Under the pieces are notes generated by a model. It did not search any database. It worked only from the letters and a program-made list of their open reading frames with translations, and was not told where the DNA came from. Made by a program: the position numbers and the translations under genes. From NCBI GenBank assembly GCA_963969495.1, contig OZ018321.1, positions 102,735,578 to 102,799,577 of the forward strand: 64,000 nt of DNA, written 5' to 3'. The DNA is from Ceratothoa steindachneri (lineage: Eukaryota > Arthropoda > Malacostraca > Isopoda > Cymothoidae). Shown piece after piece: positions 47,946 to 58,684 of this stretch. Within the stretch, counting starts at the first letter, position 1; the number at the start of each line of letters is the position of its first letter.

Positions 47946-49032
47946 TGTGAGGGTATGGAACGTACATACTCGCATGCCGCCAGACAATCATGAGAACGAA
48001 AGAAATTTGTCGTTTGAGTCGACCTTCGTCTCCTGTCTCCCCCTCCCCCTTCCCCCAACTGGCGACAGGAAGTCTAACGAAAGAAGGCCTATCTCACAAA
48101 GAAGCCTAAATTCTATTTGCCTTCTTTATAATACTATGGAGATTGTACAGAAGGCGCTTCGATAAGCGAATTGTCGTTAATGGAATCTCTCTCTCGATTT
48201 CCCACAACCCGCGGTATAAATAACATCGCCGTTCATCCCTCTACAGCAGTGTCCCAAACCTACTCACGTAACGCCTAACCCTCACGTTGAACGAGAGTCG
48301 TTGTCGTAACGTATGGACTGCCAACGCGCCGCCGGGTCAACTTGGTCGCTGTCTCAAAGTGTTCCTGAGGTAAATCCCACCCCGCAGAGTCTGTGACTAG
48401 AAGAATACGCTCTGTTGCTCAACGTAACTTGAGAAAGAAAAGGAACATCCAAATAGTTACTGGAAATTATTTGTTGGTGTCACATCCAGTTAGTAGTGAA
48501 CTAACCAGAACTGCAGTCAGCAGCCCTGAACCCGTCGCCTTATCCACACTCTCCCCGAGAACTCGTGTAAACGCAAGCCGAACCACCTCGTCTGGACCTG
48601 AGTAGTTGTCTCTCCAATCCATCACAATTAATGGTAATCTGTAAACCCAGTGTCCCTCTATTCTTAAATTACCTATTTAATTAACAGTGATTGATGCTCC
48701 CATTGAGTCACTATAAATCTAAACGCTTAACGTCAGTGTTTAATATTTAATCCTAAATTTTGCCCGTTTAACTATTGCTAATTATTATATTTGTATAAAG
48801 TAAAGTTTTTTTTGTACGTGTGTTTATTTGTGGCTCCTCCTCTTTGACGTACCCTTGGCAATACTTTAATTAAGAATCCCTTCGGCTAATTTATTCAACC
48901 TGTATTATGCACTCTTAGAATTCAACAATCACAAACCTCCCCCCAGTAACAAGTGGGACTTTTATAGTGAGAATCCTGGCTACGGCATAACCCGCCTCTA
49001 ACCAGCTTTCGCACGTTCAGTAGGAATTAAAG

Positions 49033-49100
<68 letters not shown>

Positions 49101-49206
49101 CGTAGATTGAGTCATAGGGTCAATACCATCAACTTAAACAAAAGCGGTGTGTCCAGATCAAGGACTAGAATAATTATTGGACCAGACTGTGAGCAATTCT
49201 ACGACA
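47946..49206 (+). repeat. Element Y, 5' LTR
   Basis: It starts TGTGAGGGTATGGAACG and ends ATTCTACGACA (TG...CA), about 1261 bp. A TATA box (TATAAATA, 48215-48222) with a matching copy in the 3' LTR marks the likely promoter. An AT microsatellite lies at 49035-49097. Confidence 0.9.
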
Positions 49207-49220
49207 TATATGTATAAAAG

Positions 49221-49230
49221 TGGTGTCAGC
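49221..49230 (+). promoter_or_regulatory. Element Y primer-binding site
   Basis: TGGTGTCAGC lies 14 bases after the 5' LTR and matches, for nine bases, the complement of a tRNA-Leu 3' end with CCA (TGGTGTCAG). Confidence 0.6.
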
Positions 49231-49527
49231 TTTAAGGGGTTAAATTTTTGTGGAAGCGAACTCATATAGCCTGAAACTTGCCAACATCCAAGGAAGCCCA
49301 AATAAACTAACGTAAATTTTAATAATTTATATTCTATTCCCCGAAGGAATATAAATAATAACCATTAATAATCCTTTCCAGATAGCAAAAACAAAGCTAG
49401 GAAAATATTCATTATTTTGGTGGTTAGTTATTAGATTGTATTGGTTAGGAACAATCGCAGCTTCTAATTCTCTTACCAGGTGCGTAAGTTCTTTCGTGAG
49501 TCACCAGTTGCGTCAGCAAGAGCAGCA

Positions 49528-50691
49528 ATGGCTTCACAATCGTTCGAAGTTTTCGTCAAGCAAGGAAAAACTCTCGGTCTCACAGGACAGGACCTAAAGG
49601 AATTCGACTAAATCGAACAGCGAGAAGAAAGAGCACGTGAAATGGAAGTAAAAAAAGAAGAATTGGAAGAAAGGAGAAGAAAAGGAGTGTTAGAAATGGA
49701 AGTAAGAAAAGAAGCGTTAGAATTTGAAGAAAGAGAAAAGATTCGAAAACATGAAAGGGAATTAAGAAGAGACCAAGTTTAAGTTGGTTCTGTTGGATCC
49801 CGTGATCATCAACCTCAGGCCCCCGCTATGAAACTTCCCCAATATATAGACGAAGAAGATTTGTGCTCATACTTGACACATTTTGAAAATATCTTCGAGG
49901 GAAACGGATGGGCCATAGAATCCGAAGGATTCAGTAGATTGCTCCCATTGCACAGTCCGCGCTTAAGAGAAATTTTCATCTCGTTACCACATGAAGCTAC
50001 AATAGACTATAGCACTTTGAAGGTCGAATTGCTATCCGCCTTCAACTTGAACTCTCAGTTCTACCCCGCTAAGTTTAGATCGGCTAAAATCCAGCCCGGT
50101 CAAACTTACCGATATTTTGGATATATCCTGAAACGAAACCTCCAGTTCTGGTTGGAATCCTCCAAAGTCGAATCGGAGTATGAGGTCCTGATTGACTTTA
50201 TGTTAAAAGACCAGCTATTGTCCACCCTCCGAGCATTCGTGCAAGACCGCCGAGCGTCTACCTTTCAAGTAGGTCTCGAGGAAACTGATCTCCATGCGAC
50301 AAATCATCGCCTATACCCACAGGATACCCGGAAGAATAGTTCCCCGTCCCCGAAGAATAAATTTAGTCAATGGAATTCCCAACAGAGGAAACCCCCTCCA
50401 TTGATAAAGACCAAAGCCCCGTTCAGGCCAAAGAATAAGCCTTTTGTAGCCCACGAAGACAGAAAACCCCCAGTCTTCAATACCCCCTACAATAACCAGC
50501 ACCAGAATAAGCAGGTTATATGCTACTCCTACGGTTCCCCCGGCCATTATAAGTCCCAATGTGTACAGAATTCCAGCCTACGTACCACCCAGAGCCAACA
50601 AGTCCACCAAGTAACTGTTACCCTTCCCCCGGAACAGCCGGCCGCGCTTACGTCATCCTGTTCAAGTGAACTTCCTGTTCAACAAGAGTAG
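49528..50691 (+). pseudogene. Element Y gag (two in-frame stops)
   Basis: From the ATG at 49528 one frame reads MASQSFEVFVKQGKTLGLTG, is stopped by TAA at 49609 and again by TAA at 49780, then stays open to 50691. After a charged helical region (REERAREMEVKKEELEERRR) comes the capsid domain: KLPQYIDEEDLCSYLTHFEN, RLLPLHSPRLREIFISLP, QTYRYFGYILKRNLQFWLES. A basic, proline-rich stretch precedes the zinc knuckle CYSYGSPGHYKSQC, whose second Cys is replaced by Tyr, so zinc binding is doubtful. The capsid matches that of elements C and X at the level of the same blocks and spacing. Confidence 0.85.
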
Positions 50692-51151
50692 CCCCGGAGG
50701 ACTAAATTTCGAAACCGGCTCGATCAATGGCTGTAAAGTGTCCACCCTCGTCAGAGACACCGGGTGCACATGCATTGTGGTGTCAGCCAAATTTCCATCC
50801 CCTGTCGCCCCTCAACATAAGAAGTACGCAATTGTACACGACTTCTTGGGTCGAGAAAATAGATTCCCGGTAATCCGCTGCCATGTACAGTGTAAATATT
50901 TCACTGGTTGGGCCGACGTAGTGGCAGCCCCCATCAAATTTTGCTCGGTACTCATTGGCCAAAGCGCACTACTCTCCCCGAGTGAAGTGACTCAAGCTGT
51001 CGTCACTCGAACGCAAGCTAGCCGCGAGTCCTCTCACCCAACACGACTTTTCACCCCAGAGGCTCCCTTAGAGGTCCCAACGAGTAATGCACAATTCCTC
51101 AGAGCTCAGCAGAGCTGCTCTTTACTTCAATCCCTTTGGAAAAAGACCTGA
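50663..51151 (+). pseudogene. Element Y protease
   Basis: The frame is +1 relative to gag and overlaps its end. It begins QVNFLFNKSSPGG, without a credible ATG, which implies frameshifting or a mutation (in element A the same junction is in frame). The aspartic protease motif is VRDTGCTC (Asp at about 50756), followed by LGRENRFPVIRCHVQCKYF and AAPIKFCSVLIGQSALLS. The enzyme would cut the Gag-Pol polyprotein inside the particle. A TGA at 51149 ends this stretch, and the same frame continues into the integrase. Confidence 0.8.
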
Positions 51152-52489
51152 AATCACAAAGAGGTCATCATTCGAGTGAACCGTCCCATAAGGTACATCA
51201 TTAACGAATCCCTTCTGTTTGGCACCTCGCGGCATGAGTCTGCCCCACCTTCTAAGTTCATGTGTATTCCGCGCACAAATGTAGAACAAATCCTGTGAGT
51301 AGCACATGAAAGTTTCATGGCCGGTCATTTCGGTCATAACAAGACTTCTCAGCGAGTATTTAAATACTTTTTTTGGCCTGGTGCAGCCAAAGATATTGCA
51401 GAATTGTGCAAAACGTGCGATTTGTGCCAGAAAACCACTGCAAAAGGTCGAATAGCCCCAGCTCCCCTGCAAAGAACCCCAGTCATTTCGGAGCCCTTCT
51501 CGAGAGTCGCCATCGACCTCATCAGACCAATTCACCCCCCTTCCGATGAAGTTCATACGCATGTACTAACACTGATAGACTGCGCCACCCGATTCCCAGA
51601 CGCTGTCGCTCTAAAAAGGATCGATAGTATCTCTTGCTCTGAAGCCCTTATTTCCATTTTTTCTACAGGAGGATTGCCCAAAGAAATCTTGTCAGATAGA
51701 GGCGGCCAGTTTACCTCTGAGCTCATGGAACACGTGAACACCCTGCTCCAAATCAAACCTATTTTTACCACCCCCTTCCATCCGAGCGCGAACGGCATGT
51801 GCGAAAAGTTCAATGCGACCTTGAAAAGCGTCTTCAAGAAGCTTTGCATGGAACAACCCCAAGAATGGCACCGATATTTGCCGGTTGCGTTATTCGCATG
51901 CCGCGAAATTCCCCATAAGACCATCGGATTTTCCCCATTTGAGCTCCTGTACGGGAGAAACGTGCGGGGGCCCCTCAGTATTTTGAAGGAGTTATGGACA
52001 AATTCCCGTTTGTGTCCAGAATTAAGGAACACCAATTTCTTCGTCCTTGAACTAAGGAAAAGATTAAAAAGGTTTTCTGACATAGCAGTCAGAAATTCCG
52101 AAATTAATATGGAAAAATATCGGACATACTTTGATCTAAAGGCCAAACACAGAAAACTGAAGCCCGGAGATGAAGTTCTACTCTTACTCCCCTCGGACTC
52201 CCATAAACTTCTCTCCCAATGGAAAAGCCCCTACCCCGTTCAGAAAACCCACGGATCGGTCGATTACGTTATACAGACACCCGCAGGTGATAAGTTATAT
52301 CACATAAACATGCTAAAAAAGTATCATAGACGGGCCTGTATAAACAATATAGTCGCCGTCGACAAAGAAAGGGTAATTGACGCCGTCCACCCAAACAACC
52401 CCCTAAATATTGTTAATTCGATTTGCGTAGAGTCAAGCGAAGATTGTCCCCTACCAGTCCTCCCGTTCAAGCTCCCCCCCATAAAATAA
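51152..52489 (+). pseudogene. Element Y integrase (upstream of RT)
   Basis: The reading frame of the protease continues past the TGA at 51149 (NHKEVIIRVNRPIRYIINES), past a second TGA at about 51296, and then stays open to 52489. It contains the zinc-binding domain (HESFMAGHFGHNKTS, CKTCDLCQ), and the catalytic core with the D, D and E residues in VAIDLIRPIH, EILSDRGGQFT and NGMCEKFNATLK. The C-terminal domain has LKPGDEVLLLLPSDS, a GPY/F-like WKSPYPVQ and LYHINMLKKYHRR. All are of Ty3/gypsy type. It lies before, not after, the reverse transcriptase. An acidic tail (IVNSICVESSEDCPLPVLPF) ends the frame and has its counterpart in element A. Confidence 0.9.
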
Positions 52490-52959
52490 CCTTTTCCCGA
52501 GTTGGATATAAACTCTGACCTCACCCCTGCCCAAAGGAACCAAATGATGGCGCTTTTGGAAGAATTTAGTGACATCATTTCCGAGTCACTAGGATGCTCG
52601 ACTGAGTTCGAACATGATACGCCCTCACTACGCTCGAACCTGTGCGTTTTAAGCCCTATCCCGTACCGGTGCACCTAAGAGACGCTTTTAATGAGGAAGT
52701 CGACAATCTTTTGCAATTAGGGATTATCGAGCCATCTACGTCCGACTACTGTTCCCCAATAGTCATGGTCCGCAAGCGAGACCCGTCCTTTAGGATGTGC
52801 GTCGATATTCGGAAGTTAAACACCGTCACCGTGTTCGACGCCGAGCCTCTCCCCCTAATTGACCAAAATTTACATCTCTTCGAAGCAGCCGCCTACACCA
52901 CTGAGATAGACCTATGTAAAGCCTATTATCAGATCCCCCCTAAAGACATCAGCGAGTAA
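52490..52959 (+). pseudogene. Element Y reverse transcriptase, N-terminal half
   Basis: The linker DINSDLTPAQRNQMMALLEE (element A has DSDAQLTPRQKSQLQELI) is followed, in another frame from 52642, by the RT start: RFKPYPVPVHLRDAFNEEVD, NLLQLGIIEPSTSDYCSPIV, MVRKRDPSFRMCVDIRKLN and TEIDLCKAYYQIP (first catalytic Asp in TEIDL). The reading stops at 52959. The sequence that follows belongs to the end of the RT, so the centre, with the YxDD motif, has been deleted. Confidence 0.85.
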
Positions 52960-53593
52960 ATTAACAGCCTTTCTTACAGACAAAGAAAGGCGCACCAAGA
53001 AGCAATTACGGTCTTTCCTCGGTGCCGCTTCGTTTTACCGCCACTTGGTACCCCAATTCGCTTCTGTAGCAGCTCCCCTAAACGATCTGCTAAAAAAAAA
53101 ACTCCCGGACCCCCTTCAGTGGAACCCCGACGCTGAAGCGCACTTTAAGGAGCTCAAAGAGAAGCTAGTATCCACCCCAATCTTAAAACTACCGAACCCT
53201 CAAAAGAAATTTGGCGTGAGAACAGATGCCTCCCAACTGGGTATTGGCTGCATATTACTCCAATACGACGAGGACCAAGAACTGGCTCCTATAAGCTATG
53301 CCAGTCGCCGACTGACGGCTCGCGAAAGGGCATACGCTAAGGTAGAACTGGAAGCTCTAGCAATTGTTTTGGGGATTACAAAATTTAGAATGTATCTGGT
53401 AGGTCGTCCATTTCTCATAAAGACTGATCATAGACCGTTAGCTTACTTAAAAACTTGTAAAAACCAAAACGGCAGGCTAATGCGTTGGTCATTATTGCTA
53501 GCGGAGTACCGTTATGAAATCAGGTATCTAAAAGGGTCTGACAATGTACTCGCAGATAGCCTTTCGAGAAACCCAATTTCAGATAGCGATTAA
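52960..53593 (+). pseudogene. Element Y RT end and RNase H
   Basis: The frame opens with the RT end KLTAFLTDKERRTKKQLRSF, then LGAASFYRHLVPQFASVAAP and runs into RNase H: FGVRTDASQLGIGCILLQYD, PISYASRRLTARERAYAKVE, LEALAIVLGI, IKTDHRPLAYLKT and a final KGSDNVLADSLSRNP. Asp and Glu positions of the active site are present. It is the last coding domain of the element; about 290 bases of non-coding sequence separate it from the 3' LTR. A canonical Ty3/gypsy would have its integrase here. Confidence 0.9.
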
Positions 53594-53880
53594 TAGTCAA
53601 TTATTTATTTTTTTGTGTGTATCTCTTTGTATAAATAATTATTTCTTGCCTGTATTCTGTATGTGTTTTGTATTGTTTTGTATATGTAAATTAGAGAAAC
53701 TGACGTAGCAGTAGTATTTTGTAGCCATTAGATACTAACGTAAATTCCTAAAGGTTTTGATAGAATTACCGACTCAATTGTTCGAGTGTAGGAAGATAAA
53801 TACAAATTCCACCGGTGAAGTTAATTTTCACATTATTCCTTATTTCATGGGAGAATAATGATCCTCGAAATAGGTAGGCA
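53594..53880 (+). other. Element Y 3' untranslated region
   Basis: AT-rich non-coding sequence up to the 3' LTR. No clear polypurine tract is seen (the last bases are GAAATAGGTAGGCA). Confidence 0.5.
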
Positions 53881-54927
53881 TGTGAGGGTATGGAACGTAC
53901 ATACTCGCATGCCGCCAGACAATCGTGGGAACGAAAGAAATTGGTTGTTTGAGTTGACATTGGTCTTCTCTCCCCCGCTTCCCACACCCTTCCCCCAACT
54001 GGCGACAGGAAGTCTGACGAAAGAAGGCCTATCTCACAGAGATACCTAAATTCTATTCTCCTTCTTTATGATAGCATGGAGATTGTCCAGAAGGCGCTTC
54101 GATAAGCGAATTGTCGTTAATGGAATCTCTCTCTCGATTTCCCAAAATCCGCGGTATAAATAACATCGCCGTTCATCCCTCTACAGCAGTGTCCCAAACC
54201 TACTCGCGTAACGCGTAACCCTCACGTTGAACGAGAGTCGTTGCCGTAACGTATGGACTGCCAACGCGCCGCCGAGTCAACTTGGTCGCTGTCTCAAAGT
54301 GTTCCTGAGGTAAATCTCGCCCCACAGAGTCTGTGACTAGAAGAATACGCTCTGTGGTTCAAAGTAACTTGAGAAAGAAAAGGAACATCCAAATAGTTAC
54401 TGGAAATTCCTATTTGTTAGTGTCACATCCAGTTAGTAGTGAACTAACCAGAACTGCAGTCAGCAGCCCTGAACCCGTCGCCTTATCCACACTCTCCCCG
54501 AGAACTCGTGTAAACGCAAGCCGAACCACCTCGTCTGGACCTGAGTAGTTGTCTCTCCAATCCATCACAATTAATGGTAATCTATAAACCCAGTGTCCCT
54601 GTATTCTTAAATTACCTATTTAATTAACAGTGATTGATACTCCCATTGAGTCATTATAAATCTACACAAACTATTATATTTGTGTAAAGTAAAGTTTATT
54701 TTTTGTACGTGTGTTTATTTGTGGCTCCTCCTTTTTGACGTACCCTTGGCAATACTTTAATTAAGAATCCCTTCGGCTAATTTATTCAACCTGTATTATG
54801 CACTCTTAGAATTCAACAATCACAAACCTCCCCCCAGTAACAAGTTGGATTTTTATAGTGAGAATCCTGGCTACGGCACAACCCGCCTCTAATCAGCTTT
54901 CACACGTTTAGTAGGAATTAAAGATTT

Positions 54928-54995
<68 letters not shown>

Positions 54996-55099
54996 CGTAG
55001 ATTGAGTCATAGGGTCAATACCATCGACTTAAACAAAAGCGGTGTGTCTAGATCAAGGACTAGAATAATTATTGGACCAGACTATGAGCAATTCTACGA
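53881..55099 (+). repeat. Element Y, 3' LTR
   Basis: Starts TGTGAGGGTATGGAACG and is collinear with the 5' LTR, with scattered substitutions and one deletion of about 50 bases near 54665. It contains the TATA box (54155-54162) and an AT run (54930-54992). The final CA of the 5' LTR (ACGACA) reads ACGAA here. The five flanking bases (TTCTT before 47946, and TAAGT or AAGTA after) do not match. Confidence 0.85.
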
Positions 55100-55420
55100 A
55101 TAAGTATTGGTCAATTAGGTCAATGGCCACTCTAAAAAAAGGTTATGACACAATTGAAGCCTTCTGTAAGAAGGTTAGAGGAATTCGGCCTTTCGCTGAA
55201 GTCACTTGACAAATGTCACAAGACCTACAGAAGTCGGCGATTTCTTTGGCAGCGCCAGGCCAAAAGAAATGACGAAAGATTCGTTGGGCCTTCTTATTAT
55301 GGCTAAAGTGGCTAGTTGACAACCCATCGAGGGCAATTTTGAGCACTTGTGGAACATAGGAGCGTGGTATAGATAGCAAGCGCGTAGGGGAGTGGTTAGG
55401 AACGGAGGTGGACGGAACAA
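55100..55420 (-). pseudogene. Element X integrase fragment (right flank of element Y)
   Basis: The minus-strand frame reads SHFSHNKKAQRIFRHFFWPG, AAKEIADFCRSCDICQVTSA, then VAIDLI just before the LTR of Y. These are the zinc-binding domain and the beginning of the catalytic core of the integrase. It follows the protease of X directly, with no RT between. About 195 bases are repeated in the left flank of Y. Confidence 0.8.
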
Positions 55421-55549
55421 CAGTTCATCCTCAACGAGGTAGGAGACGACCTTGTGTCCACGAATGGATTCGCGCTAGCTGATCCTTGACTTTTCCCACA
55501 ATGGCTGTAGGGAAGGACACTTATTCTTGGCCTTTACAAAACACTCGTT

Positions 55550-55900
55550 GTTTAGAGTCTCGTACTCCGGGGAAAAGGGGGGTTCTGAAGTCAGGGGAAG
55601 AGCCTCGTTTTTTATGGCTTGGCCCTCGTGATGACGGGCTGATCAACGGGACTAGGGGAGAACTGCGGGCTCTAGCCGACCAATACGGCGCAGAATTTAA
55701 TAGGGGCTGCTACGATGTCAGCCCAACCGGTAAACTATTGGCATTCGATGAAACAAAGGACGACTGGGAAGCGGTTGACTCGTCCTAAGTAGACCTGGAC
55801 TACTGCAAATTTATCGCGGTTGGGGCTCACTTGGGGCAGCAACTTTTTCGATACGACGATGCACCTGCATCCCGTATCTCTGGGGTTGAAACTCGGCAAA
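55550..55900 (-). pseudogene. Element X protease
   Basis: Read on the minus strand, the translation has CRVSTP and RDAG (normally R-D-T-G; Thr to Ala), then in another frame LGRVNRFPVVL and FTGWADIVAAPIKFCAVLVG. This is the same order as in the protease of A and Y. At least one frameshift and a stop separate the parts. Confidence 0.7.
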
Positions 55901-57059
55901 CATTAACCGATCCGGTTTCAAATTCAGGTCCACCGGGAAAGCTCTTGGCAAATAAAAAAATAACTTGAAGTCCCGGGGAGCTATTCGCTGGCGGAGAAGC
56001 AGTCGTTTCGGGGAGAGCAGACGGAGGAGAAAAAGAGGCGCTCACTTGGTGGACTTGGTGGCTGGGAGCAGAACAGAATTGAGAATTATGGGAACAATTC
56101 ATCACCACGTGCCTGGGGGTTTCACAAAAAAAAAACAGAACGGGGCGTATGGGGTAATCGAATGCAGGGGGATAAAAGACGGGTGGCTTAACCTCCCTAG
56201 GTTCAGACGGGGGATAATATTTCGGTTTGGAGGGACCTGGGACCTTTACGAATTTGGGAGTGTTCTTCGAGTGATATTTATGGAAGAGGCCTTTACTCTT
56301 TGGGAAAGGAGGATGACTCTTCTTGGGATCTTTGGGGTAAAGATTATGACTGGCCGCGTGAAAATCCGCTTCTTTGATGCATTCTTTGAAGGAAGAAACT
56401 CTTCGGTCCTTCACGAATACACAGATTTCAAAGGAAAGCATAGCCATCATTTGATCCCGAAAAATGAAGTCGAACAGAGACTCATAGTCGCTGTTTATCT
56501 GGGCGGAGTCCAACCAAAACTGCTGACTTCTTCTGATGGTGAATCCAAACTAGCGGGAAGTCTGGCCAGGTAGCAACCTTGCCTGATGAAACTTTGCCCT
56601 GTAGAAGTCCGGATTCATTTTGATTCCAGTCGAGGGTAACCTCTGCGGATAGCGAAATGAAAATATCTTGCAGCTGAGTATTAAGAAGAGGCAAAAGTCG
56701 GGGGACTACATCAGTTTGGATATCCAGGTGATTAACCTCAAAAATCTTTTCGAAATGAGTGAGGTAAGCACTGAAATCCTCACCATCCTTAAATCCTGGG
56801 AGCCTTAAAGCGGGGATCTGGGGGGCTTCATTCCTGGAACTAACTGAAAGGGTTTCGAAGTTATTCCTATTTAACTCCATTTCATGATGCCTCACCCTTT
56901 CCCTTTCTTTAGGTTCTCTTTATCTCTCTTGAACTTCTCTTAGTTCTTTCTTTTTTGCTCTTTAGTTTCTCTCTTCATCCTGAATATAGGCGACTAGCTA
57001 TTTACCGGAACTACCAAGCATCTCACCTTGTTGCCTAAATCTCTCAAAAAACGTCATCT
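55827..57059 (-). pseudogene. Element X gag
   Basis: I place the start at the ATG whose complement is at 57057-57059 (MTFFERFRQQGEMLGSSGK, then a TAG), because it equals the start of A and C. The capsid follows at 56895-56482 (KDGEDFSAYLTHFEKIFEVN, RLLPLLNTQLQDIFISLS) and, after a frameshift, 56513-55827 (INSDYESLFDFIFRDQMMAM, SSFKECIKEADFHAASHNLY). The knuckle position reads FFFCETPRHVVMNC, so the first Cys is lost. X is the closest relative of element C (KECI-E-x-D block). Together with the protease and integrase fragments it forms a minus-strand element interrupted by Y. Confidence 0.8.
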
Positions 57060-57505
57060 TTTTACCTTACGCGAGCCTTAGCCACTCGATTCATTCATGT
57101 ATCTTACGGCAAAGAAAATGGGGCTTTCGCAATAGTTACCAAAAATTCTAAATGAAATCTTACCCTTGTGATCACACACATGGACAAAAGCAGGAAATTA
57201 TTATAAATATACTAATTCCTATAGGATTACCTGATATAGGACCTTTTAATCCGACACGGGGATTACAAGGAGATGAGTTTGAAAGATTTTCTCCCAAAAC
57301 ACACACAAGAAAAATGGCTTGTTACTAAATATGGCATCACGGACACCACAAAAGACCGTTTACTCAAAATAAAATAAAAAGTAGGACAAATATTTTCCTA
57401 TCTTTAAATAAACTTGACTCAACATGGTAAATTTTCTATTAATTCAACTGAGGGACTTAAAAACGAAAGGGGTCCTCAATTAATCACACATCTCATACCA
57501 GAATT

Positions 57506-57507
<2 letters not shown>
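57060..57507 (-). other. Element X leader, possible primer-binding site
   Basis: Upstream of X gag (minus strand) there is non-coding sequence. On the minus strand TGGTGTCCGTGATG at about 57343-57356 resembles the TGGTGTCAG primer-binding sites of the relatives, so the LTR of X would end beyond 57357. I could not delimit the LTR itself. Confidence 0.35.

Positions 57508-57545
<38 letters not shown>
57508..57545. repeat. (AT)n microsatellite
   Basis: About 38 bases of alternating A and T. Confidence 0.95.
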
Positions 57546-57548
<3 letters not shown>

Positions 57549-58564
57549 TTGGGAAGCTATGTATATATACATATATCCTCTAGAGTACGTACGCGTCCTT
57601 CGCTAAGTACAAGTACGTTCACTTCGTACGAGTAATCCGTTGATTACGAGGTATAAGAGTGTGATTTACTACAGGGGACGATAGCGTTTAATGAGTTTAC
57701 CAAGTTGCATTTCAAGTGACAACAACCAAGAAGTAAAAAATAACATCAATTTCTTCTATAAAACCAAATCTCTACGGCCTACAAAGTAGATGTAAAAACC
57801 ACCAAGGCGAAAATAGTGCTCGCGGGTCCTCCTTACCACGACTAGGGGGTGGGGGACATAATAATAGGAGGCCGGCGGTCGACTTGCTCCTGGAGAAACT
57901 TCCCATACTTCTGACTCTCAGTTAAGTGAACCGATGGCGAAGTGCTTAGTGAGAAGTCCCGAGCAAGCTTTAGAAGAGGGTTTATAGTGGAAGATGGAAA
58001 ATTGAAAATTAAAAGAGGTACAAGTTAGTGAAGAGGCAGATTGACCATCCTCGGTAGTCAAAGAGGTAAAGAGGATGACCCATGCTCAAAGGGCAAGGGA
58101 GACCTGCTGGTTAACGTGGATTCCGAACCACCATTCTGCATTCTTTCTTCATTTCTCACATTCTTAGTCCCTAAGTTCCTCATGCAAGTAGCCTAATCTC
58201 TGTTGCATTTTCCTCTTTATCTTTCATTCGTGTGTTTATTGTATGTAGCATTCATGCCGTTTTGTGTTATCTTAGGTCTGAGCTCAGAGCCTTTGTTTAT
58301 GTATTGTACTGTTACGTTCTTTGTTTGTTGTTTATGTTTCCTTACTTATTTTCACTTCTGTATTGTGGTCTCCTGTTAGTTACCTCTTGCTTTGAATCTT
58401 CTTTTTGTATTCTTTTTGGTTTGCTTTTCCTTTTCACTACACTTTATTGTTATTACTTATTTTCACTATTTCACTTTAATTCATTGTTTGACTTAACTTT
58501 CACTTAATTTTAATTTGTTATTGAGTTTAATTTCACTTTAGTTCACTTCTGTTCACTTTTTCGC
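57546..58564. other. No gene; T-rich tract with many TTCACTT motifs
   Basis: The first 600 bases hold nothing recognisable. From about 58450 to 58590 the motif TTCACTT (or TTTCACTT) recurs at short irregular intervals, leading into the inverted repeat at 58565. Confidence 0.45.
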
Positions 58565-58684
58565 TGTTAACTTTCACTTCACTCTTATTTTATTAAATTA
58601 TTTTCATTATAGTGAACTAAAAGTTTAACAAGTGAACTATTATGAAAATAATTTAATAAAATAATGGTGAAGTGAAAGATAACC
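58565..58684. repeat. Near-perfect ~52-bp inverted repeat (hairpin)
   Basis: Left arm 58565-58616 and right arm 58631-58684 are complementary with few mismatches (core TATTTTATTAAATTATTTTC against GAAAATAATTTAATAAAATA). The loop is 14 bases. It directly adjoins the minus-strand Jockey-like LINE and may be a small foldback element. Confidence 0.85.

Noticed and set aside
55486..56573. Plus-strand frames of 100 and 202 codons
   Set aside because: They are the complement of the gag and protease of minus-strand element X.
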